A stretch of DNA of 64,000 nucleotides, from contig JAVBLM010000014.1 of assembly GCA_031553535.1 (NCBI GenBank), positions 1-64,000 on the forward strand, written 5' to 3'. Made by a program: the position numbers and the translations under genes. Below the pieces are notes generated by a model. That model saw nothing but the letters and a program-made list of their open reading frames with translations, made no database searches and was not told the origin of the DNA. This document shows, in pieces, positions 1 to 8,500 of the stretch. Numbering within the stretch: the stretch's first letter is position 1; each line of letters begins with the position of its first letter. This DNA comes from JAIROC01 sp031553535. Lineage in GTDB: Bacteria > Bacteroidota > Bacteroidia > Bacteroidales > WCHB1-69.

Positions 1-100
1 ATTCGCCTTTTTCTATTGCTGATACTACTTGCAATTTAAAGGCCAGAGTGTAATTTTTTTGACTTCGTCGCGATTTCCCTTGTTGCTGATATTTACTCAT
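1..100 (-). CDS. IS3-family transposase OrfA, N-terminal 33 residues (cut by window edge)
   Basis: Read on the minus strand from the ATG at 100-98, the frame is open to the window edge and encodes MSKYQQQGKSRRSQ followed by KNYTLAFKLQVVSAIEKGE. The YTLAFKLQVV...EKGE pattern is typical of the start of the helix-turn-helix OrfA (first transposase ORF) of IS3-family elements in Bacteroidetes. OrfA recognises the element ends and is normally made together with the DDE-domain OrfB by frameshifting. Only the first 33 codons are visible, so whether the element is intact cannot be judged. The start lies 40 bp inside the presumed IS end at 140, which is normal spacing. The family call rests on this short stretch only. 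Confidence 0.7.
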   Translation of the reverse strand, partial: MSKYQQQGKSRRSQKNYTLAFKLQVVSAIEKGE

Positions 101-140
101 TATAGGTTGATTTTGTGTCAACCTATTTTAGGACGGGACA
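1..140 (-). mobile_element. End of an IS3-family insertion sequence
   Basis: The OrfA start is followed outward by an end sequence which, read inward on the minus strand, begins TGTCCCGTCCTAAAATAG and so starts with the TG expected at IS3-family termini. A short inverted repeat (102-110 with 118-126) lies between the end and OrfA. The boundary at 140 is supported because the next bases, TAATTC and then a GGCTGCC/GGCAGCC terminator, match the sequence found directly after the giant genes ending at 10677, 20982 and 38500. The other IS end and any target duplication are outside the window. Confidence 0.6.
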
Positions 141-153
141 TAATTCAAATTGT

Positions 154-178
154 GGCTGCCTCCCCGGCAGCCTTTTTT
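154..178 (+). terminator. Rho-independent terminator of an off-window upstream gene
   Basis: The stem GGCTGCC (154-160) pairs with GGCAGCC (166-172) around a 5-nt loop and is followed by six T. The same stem and T-run end giant genes A, B and C, so this is probably the terminator of another family member now separated from it by the IS element. Confidence 0.75.
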
Positions 179-213
179 CATTCCGTTGATTAACCTATAG
201 AGACAAAACCACT

Positions 214-374
214 TAGGGATGTAAATCATGTGAACCTAGGTATATAGAAGGTGTTATTACAGGCAACAACAATGCGTTTTCGCAGGTAACAGCAGTATGT
301 TATCTCAGGCACCGATAGTGTATTAGCCCAGGCATTGAGGGTGTGTCAACTTAGGCATTAAGGATATACCCAAA
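214..374. repeat. 23-nt-period degenerate tandem array 1 (7 units)
   Basis: Units start at 214, 237, 260, 283, 306, 329 and 352, each exactly 23 nt long and opening with CAGG or TAGG. The middle units share CAGGyA at the start and a TGTnTTA-like segment near position 14. The last unit is followed by sequence that no longer fits. The array lies between the upstream terminator and the promoter of regulator R1. The rest of the gap, 375-606, shows nothing else I can name. Confidence 0.7.
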
Positions 375-606
375 CTGTAATGACGACTAAATCCAGATAG
401 TAATGATGCCTTATCTTAGAACCCTTCAAGTTTTTTTAAAATTCTGAAGAGTTAAGCTAACAGAGAAGCAAATAAAACAGATTGTTTCTAAATAAGAATA
501 AAACAGACGAATTGAAACACCATCTGAACGTCAATAAAGACATGACAGGTCGTGTATCTACTCATACATAGGATTTCCCAAAACTTCGTAAGATTTATGC
601 CGATTA

Positions 607-631
607 TTGTTAATTTTTTATTATATTTGTA
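607..631 (+). promoter_or_regulatory. Promoter block of regulator R1
   Basis: A -7 box TATATTTG (622-629) fits the Bacteroidetes TAnnTTTG consensus and lies 29 bp before the R1 start codon. The surrounding 25 nt are identical to 11290-11314 in front of R2, which supports function. I see no clear -33 TTTG at the usual spacing. Confidence 0.6.
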
Positions 632-658
632 TTCTATTTCTATAAAATAGCGATAACA

Positions 659-2314
659 ATGAAAACAAAGATTTTTTATATACTACTTTTCTTCTTTTTA
701 TTTATATTGTTTCCCCTTACTGTTCATGGGAATATACATACAGAAGAATATTGTGAAATACTCCTTGATTCTGCGAACCGTGAATATTCGCAAAAGAATT
801 ATATAAAATCCATCGAAATACTTACAGAGTTAAAAACCATAGCGGAAATAAATAGTTGGGATAATTACAGGTTGATGGCATTGAATAATATGGCCATTAC
901 ATACGGTTTTATTTCCGATTATGATAAATCCATGGAATGTTATTTGGAAGCTTATGAAATCGCTCTTAAAACATCTGACAAGGAAAAAGAAACAATGCTG
1001 TTAATGAATATTTCGGAACTGTATGCATCTGATCAACAACTTGAATCGGCAAAAGAGTATTGTCACAAAGCGCTTAAGATTGCCCAAGAAATAAATGATA
1101 CAATCAGCATGGGTAAAATATACCTGAATTTGAGTATTATTACTAATATGGAAGGCGATCTGGACTTGGCAGAAAAATATATTCATTCAAGCTTGTTTTT
1201 TTTACAAAAATCTTCGGGCACCTGGCTTCTTGCTGCTAAAGTTGTAAAGGCAAGCAATTTATATCTAAAGAAAGAATATGATGCGGCGGAAAAATTAGTT
1301 TCAGCTATTTTGAAAGAATATGAGGAACAAATAAAAAAGTATGATCATAAGGTGGAGTTTTTAATATTGGTTTCCAGAATATATCATGAACAGAATAATA
1401 TAGATAAAGCACTTTATTTTGCACAAGAAGCATTAAAGAATTATCCTACATTAAAAGACCGCATTCACATTTATAATGAGCTTTCTACCATTTATTGGGA
1501 AAATAATGTTCCTGACTCGGCATGGAATTATAAAAATTCTGTTATACAATTGCAAGATTCATTATTTAAAGTAGAAGTTTGGGAGAGCAGGGAAAAAAAT
1601 CGTGCCCGCTTTGAATTGTTCGATTTAGAGAAAACATTGGCAAAAAATAAAGCAAAACAAAGAGCTGAACGTATGTTGTTTGTTTCCATATTGGTTTTTA
1701 TAGTAATTCTTGCTATTGTTTTAATATGGGTATTCCGCATGCGATCTGTTAAGAATAAACAGCGAAAGACAATTTTGGAGAATGAACAGAAAATCACCAA
1801 ATTGGAACTGGAAAAAGAAAAAAGTAAAAAAGTAATATTAAAAAAACAATTGAAAGAACAAGAAACGGTGGCGTTATTGGAGAAAGAACGTTTAGGCAAC
1901 GAGAATAAACAGCTTGCTGCTAAAGTTTTGATACAGTCCAACCGGAATGAGTTGATAGAAGAAATTATACGTCGATTATCCGAAATTCCTACAAAGTCGG
2001 AAGATTCCCAATTGCAGTTAGTTATCCGTCAATTGAAGATGCAATTAAAAGAATCTGCCGAATGGGATAATTTTTTAACCTATTTCGAACAAGTTAATCC
2101 ACTCTTCTTGTCTTCTTTGAAACAGGAACATCCGGATTTATCCATTGCGGACATTCGTTTTCTTTCCTATTTGTTTCTCAATTTTAACACAAAGGAAATA
2201 GCATCTTTACTAAATATCTCTCTGGAGTCATGTAAAAAAAAGCGCCAACGCCTGGCCAGTAAAATAGGCGTGAAAACATCAGAATTATATAATTATTTGC
2301 TCAACATTGCATGA
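659..2314 (+). CDS. R1: TPR-containing membrane-bound regulator with LuxR-type HTH
   Basis: This 551-residue protein starts with a hydrophobic signal or anchor segment (residues 2-24), followed by about 280 residues of tetratricopeptide repeats (SYNxAM-, LNNMAxxY- and AKEYCxKAL-like signatures). A strong transmembrane helix follows at about 338-360, then a charged coiled coil (362-430). The C-terminal region reads HPDLSIADIRFLSYL then TKEIASLLNISLESCKKKRQRL, the form of a LuxR/GerE-type helix-turn-helix common in Bacteroidetes one-component regulators. Inferred topology is a periplasmic TPR sensor and a cytoplasmic DNA-binding domain. It sits 257 bp upstream of giant gene A on the same strand, and the R2-B and R3-C pairs repeat this arrangement, so A is its likely target. 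The gap has its own promoter-like box, so the two are probably not one strict operon. No kinase or receiver domain is present. Confidence 0.8.
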   Translation: MKTKIFYILLFFFLFILFPLTVHGNIHTEEYCEILLDSANREYSQKNYIKSIEILTELKTIAEINSWDNYRLMALNNMAITYGFISDYDKSMECYLEAYEIALKTSDKEKETMLLMNISELYASDQQLESAKEYCHKALKIAQEINDTISMGKIYLNLSIITNMEGDLDLAEKYIHSSLFFLQKSSGTWLLAAKVVKASNLYLKKEYDAAEKLVSAILKEYEEQIKKYDHKVEFLILVSRIYHEQNNIDKALYFAQEALKNYPTLKDRIHIYNELSTIYWENNVPDSAWNYKNSVIQLQDSLFKVEVWESREKNRARFELFDLEKTLAKNKAKQRAERMLFVSILVFIVILAIVLIWVFRMRSVKNKQRKTILENEQKITKLELEKEKSKKVILKKQLKEQETVALLEKERLGNENKQLAAKVLIQSNRNELIEEIIRRLSEIPTKSEDSQLQLVIRQLKMQLKESAEWDNFLTYFEQVNPLFLSSLKQEHPDLSIADIRFLSYLFLNFNTKEIASLLNISLESCKKKRQRLASKIGVKTSELYNYLLNIA

Positions 2315-2446
2315 TTTTCATACGATGCAATCACTTTATGTTAACAATAAGCTAGTTATTCTATTAACTTATTTTAAGAAAGTGTCCCTTTTTATTCTTT
2401 TTTTGTCTCCTTTTAAGTGATGTATTTTTTTCCTGTTTTCCTTTTT

Positions 2447-2463
2447 TAATCTATTTTTGTTTT
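2447..2463 (+). promoter_or_regulatory. Promoter block of giant gene A
   Basis: A -7 box TATTTTTG (2452-2459) lies in TTAATCTATTTTTG, nearly identical to the sequence before giant gene B (13228-13244, TTAATCTACTTTTG). It would give a leader of about 105 nt. Sharing between paralogues is the main support; no -33 box is evident. Confidence 0.45.
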
Positions 2464-2571
2464 TACTTCTTGAAAACTGACAGATTAAAGATTTTTTCCT
2501 GTAGATAAGAAATGAGAAGAAGATAAATATTCTGTTAACTCTAAAATAGAATATTGTAAACGACAAAAATT

Positions 2572-5500
2572 ATGTTCAATAAAAAAATCAAACAAATGAA
2601 AAAGAATTTCGTTTTATCAACATTATTATTATTATGTATACCATATATTTATGGGCAATCATCAATAATGACAATAACAGAAAACTTTGATGGAAATACA
2701 GTTCCCTTTACTTCAATTCCTGCAAATGCATGGAGTACGCATACGGCTTATGCAATGAGTTTCCCTAACTCATACAGATCCAAAGTCCCTACTTATTCAG
2801 GAGATACTGTTATCTTGGAAACCCCAAATTATATTATTGATCAATATCCTTATGTTCGATTACGGTTCAACCATATTTGTAAGATATCACCATCAGATAT
2901 TGCCCGAGTAGAATACAGGATAAATATGGGGTCAGTAATGGGAGCATGGCAACCCATTCCCCGGAATGCATATATGAGTTCATCAACTAATTACGCTTTA
3001 TCTACTCGTTTTAATGCGGCGAGCTATTCCGATTGGCAAGCTAACGATAGTTTGGCGATTCCGGCTGCATCTTGGTGGAAAGAAGAAGTTTTTGATCTTT
3101 CCCATTATGTAGGAGGCGTTAGTTCTGCTAATGTACAATTTCGTTTTTTATTGATACATGGTTCTGTTGAGGGAACTCAAATATCATACGGATGGCTGTT
3201 GGATAATTTTGAGATCAAGGCAACCTATCATGAACTTAATCTTCCTGCCGTAGCATTTCTTGCTCCTTTTGTTAAAGACACTATTTACAATGGAGGGCCC
3301 TATGATATTTATGCAAAAGTTGCAACAAGAACATCGGCCCCTATTGAACAACCTTCACTTATTTATACAGCAGTAAATAGTCAGGCAACAACTACAGATA
3401 CGATACTGATGGTAAATGTACAGGGTGATTCGTTATGGAAAGCCACTATTCCACCGTCTTTTTTAAATACAAAAGTGTCTTACTCTATTAGGGGAAAAGA
3501 TAGTACGGGCAATTCTGAGATTGCAAGCTCATGGTATATTATAAACCAACGTGCTGAATTAGTTGCCCCATTTGTTAAAGATACCATTTACAATGGCGGT
3601 CCCTGGAATATTACTGCAAAGATAAAACCAAGAACATCAGCCCATATAGATCCACCTTCGCTTATTTATACCGCTGTAAATAGCAGGGAGACAATTACAG
3701 ATACAATACCGATGACAAATATATCGGGAGACTCTTTATGGCAAGCAACTATTCCGGAGTTTTTTGCAGGTACAAAAGTCTCTTATTCTGTTATAGATAA
3801 AGATACTATAGGTAATTATAGCGCAGCAAGTTCATGGTATGTTATAAATCAGCATTTAGAACTTCTTGCTCCTTTTGTTAAAGATACCATCTACACCGGC
3901 GGCCCATGTATTATTAATGCAAAGATAAAACCAAGAACATCTGCTCACATAAACCCTCCTTCACTTATTTATAGTGCAGTAAACAACCGATGGACAATTA
4001 CAGATACAATACCGATGACAAATGTTAGGGGGGATTCGTTGTGGAGAGCAACTATTCCGGAATTTTTTGTAGGCACAAAAGTATCTTATTCTGTTATAAA
4101 TAGAGATACCGTAGGTAATTCTATTGCAGCAAGTTCATGGTATGTTATAAACCAGCACTTAGAACTCCTTGCTCCTTTTGTTATGGATACGGTTTACAGC
4201 ACAGGACCATTTAGTATCCATGCAAAAGCAATACCTAAAACATCCGCCCATATTAAACCTCCTTCTCTTATTTATACAGCAGTAAACAATCAAGAAACAG
4301 TTACCGATACAATAGCGATGACAAATACGACAGGTGACTCTTTATGGGAAGCTTCTATTCCTCAATTTGTTTTCGATACGAAGGTATCTTATTCTGTTGC
4401 GGTAGAAGACACGGTTGGCAATTATTTCACAACAAGTTCCTGGTATATGATAAAGCAACCGACAGCTGTTCCAAGTGGGTTCAAGTATGCGGGCGATACA
4501 AATTCTACAGATGGTACCGATTGGGTTCCATATACTCCCGGTTATGATTACAGTTGGTCTCGTGCTTTGGTTTTAGCTTCGGAAATTGATCTGGCTAAAC
4601 AAGGAGGATTAATAACTTCTATAGCCTATTTCCCAACATTCTATGATCGTACATTACCTATGTCTAATCAATCATTATATTTCAAGGCGGTAGAGGATGA
4701 AAGTATTACAACAAATTCATATATTGAGCCTCTTGCCGATGGCGCTACATTGGTATGGCAAGGAACGATATCGCCTCCTCAAGTCAATCAATGGATGGAT
4801 ATCGAATTAAACTCCTCATTTATGCTTCCTTCCAACTCAAATCTTTTGGTTTATTGGATTAACAATGACGGAATTTGGGAGGGTGAAGCGAGTTGGAAAT
4901 GTACATCTTTTCCCGAAGATATGATTGTTGAAAATGAAGGTGATGAAAATTTTCCAACATCCAATGGTTATTTGGATTCTTATAGGCCCAATATGCGGTT
5001 TTATGTTATAGGAAATATGGTAATTGACTATTCTACTGCTATAAATTCTATTGATATTGCAGATACGATATTTATTTCTCCGGACATTCTGCAGACTCCT
5101 ATTGTTTCTACTATAAAAAATAAAGGCACTCTGGATTTGGATTCAGCACTCGTTTCTTATTCCATAAATAGTTCTACTCCAACATACAGCACGTTATATT
5201 TCAATCCGGCATTACCATCGGAGTCTCTATTTCAAGATACGATCGCTTATTATACGCCCCGAATTAATCAGTTCGATACCATTGTCATAAAAATAGAATT
5301 ACCAAATGGAGAATATGATGTTAATGAATGGGATGATGAATTAACAAAGATTGTATATGGAGCTTGTGATATTCAAATGAGTTTTGTCAATCCGATAACG
5401 GATACAATTTATAAAGCAGGACCTTTTGATATAGCGGCTCAAATCGCATCTCTTTCTTCTGCTGCGATAGGAAATGTTTCGTTGTATGTTCAGACCATAG

Positions 5501-8500
5501 AATCCGGTAATACGGAATATGATATGATTCCTATGTTGCTTGATCCGTCTGATAATCTTTTCAAATGTGTTATTCCTGCAATTTATTCCGGAGGAGATAT
5601 TTTTTATAGTATTACATTAACCGATTTTAAGGGAAACATGGTAACAATTGCAAATAATTTTCATGTACAATATTTAGGGGAGGATCCCGGTTATGTAATT
5701 ATAGGTGAACGGACTTCAACACGTGGAAACAATCCTTATGCCCAAAACTATGATTACGGTTGGTCCCGGAATCTTTATTTAGGCTCGGAAATAAATCCTG
5801 CTTCCACAGGGAAAGTAATTACCTCTTTAGCTTGGTCTGTTGAATCTAAAGCTGCCATGACAAGATCTCCCCAGAGTTGTTATCTAAAAGCCGTACCGGA
5901 TACAAGTATAACAAGCGATGCATGGGAAAACCCGGTTTTGAATGGGTCAACCTTGGTTTGGAGAGGTTCTTTACGAGCAGATACCGGATGGAATGAGATA
6001 AATTTCAATAAACCATTCGTTCTTCCGAAAGGACAAAATCTGATGGTTTATTGGATCGATTCCACAGGGGCAAGTAATTCCATGAGTATCTTCAGATTTC
6101 ATTCATCCCTCACTGTAAATGACATGGCAGTATATGATTGCGAAGACGATATGTTTCCCCGGCATTCTTATTCTGAGAATGGAAGTCTTGGCAAAAATCG
6201 TCCTGATATACGTTTTTATATCCATCTTATGGATAATGAACCGGATTCCAATGCTGTTGCATTAAATTCGATACTCATCCCATCGCATGTAAATACAGGT
6301 ACGTCTGTGGATGTGAAAGTAGTTATTGAAAATACAGGCTTAAAGGATTTGGATTCATGCCGGATTTATTGGAAGCGCAATGGTGTTCAGCAACCTCCAT
6401 TACCTTATTATCTTTATAACAACGGACCGCTCGAAAGGGAGGCTACAGATACCGTATTTATCGGTTCTTATGTTTCTGTTTCAGGACAAAAAGATGAGAT
6501 TGAAGTTTGGGTAAGTATGCCCAATGGAGTGATAGATACCGCCACGTATGATGATACTTTACGGATAAGATCTACAACGTGTGGAAATACTCCGTTTAGT
6601 GGTAATATATTAATAGGCACATCCTCCTCTGCACAATTTGAGACGATATCGGATGCACTGTCTACTATTGCTTTTTGTGGAATGTCAGATAAAGCAATAC
6701 TGGAGTTAGAAGATGGGTATTATCCTGAAGATATCGATTTTACAATATTAAATGATCTTCTTACAGTAACAGACACTATTGAGTTGCGATCTTTATCCGG
6801 TAATGCCACGGATGTAACTGTCGAATCAAGAAAATGTGTTGTTAGATTAGGGTCTTCAAATAATATCACCCTAAAAAATATAACATTGAATGTTATTGGT
6901 GAAGGATTTGGTATTTATCTTACGGATTCATGTAATAACATAGAAATTAATGGCTGTACGATTAATTTGGATACGACTATAGCGAAGATGTTAACCAATG
7001 GGACTACCCATGTGGGTATTTGCAAATTCAATGACAGCAAATCCGCACACAATGTCCGTATTTTAAATAATACAGTCACGGGAGGATATAATGCTGTTTA
7101 TTTATATGGAGGCCCTACTTCCGGAAATCATGGTACCGGATGGGTTTTAGACAGTAATACAATACGCAATGCTTACTCGAATGGTGTATTTATGTATTAT
7201 ACAGATATTCACAGCATATCCAACAATACTGTTATTTCTATGTCTGACGCGAATTTCGTGAATAATTCCTGGATTGGTTTTATGCTCAATTACTGTAATG
7301 CCGGAATAATAGGAAATAACAGAATCAATGCATTGAAACATCCTTTTTTGCTATATCCACGTGCTATGATTTTTACAAACTTAAATTCAAACACTATACC
7401 TGCTAAAATTTACAATAATGAAATATTAATGTCTAAAGCAGGTACGCTTTCACAGAGTATATTTACATTTACATCTTCTTCTGCCGATATTTATCATAAC
7501 TCTATTTATATTAAGGAAGTGGGTGAATCCAGATGTTATGCGATGGATATATATACCACCTACCCTACAAATATACGTAACAACAATGTTGTAATGACAA
7601 ATTCTCGTACCATTTCCATCAATGATGTCTCCATTATTTCGGATTATAATAATTTCCATACGGGAGGTAGTGTTTTTGGCTATTATAGGGGAACTGAAGT
7701 TGCTAATTTTGCGTCCTGGAAAACCACTTCGGGTAAGGATGCTAATTCATTCAACGTATTGCCTTTATTTACAGATATTAACATGAATATGGAAATATCC
7801 GACTCCTGGGTTGTTTTTTGTCCGAGGATACCGGACGTTCCACGAGATATCAACGGAAATGTTCGAACAACAACAACCTTAATGGGCGCTTATACCGTAA
7901 CTCAACAGTTCCCTAATCCGGAAGCTGTAATAGAACTTCACAATTGGTCAACGGAAAATATTGTAAATCAAGTAACTCCGGTAGAAGTACTTATCACGAA
8001 TCTAAGCAGTCAACCTCTTGAAGAGGTGGTATTTGAATGGACATTAAATGGGGGAGCGCCCGTCAGCTATACGTGGAATGCTCCTACTGCATTGCCTTTC
8101 CTTGGACAGGAGGTTATTACTGTGGGTTCTTTCCCCGTATCGGCAATTAACGATGTAAAAGCATGGATAACAACACTTAATACCAGTACTACATTTATGT
8201 TGGCAGACACATTGTATGCTCATTCGGAAATAAAACCCCTGGCTGAATTTGTCGCTCCTTTTGTAGGCGATACTATTTCTTCACTTTCTTTTGATGTACA
8301 TACGCTGATACGTCCTTATACAGGAGCAACAGTGATAAATCCTCGCATGAATCTACAAACGATCGTTAACGATTCCATTGTTTTATATGATACAATAGAT
8401 ATGTTATTCGAAGATGGTATTTGGATAACACATGTTCCGAAGCAATCATATTATAGTACGGTCATTTATTCATTAATGCTCAGTGATACCATAAACAATA

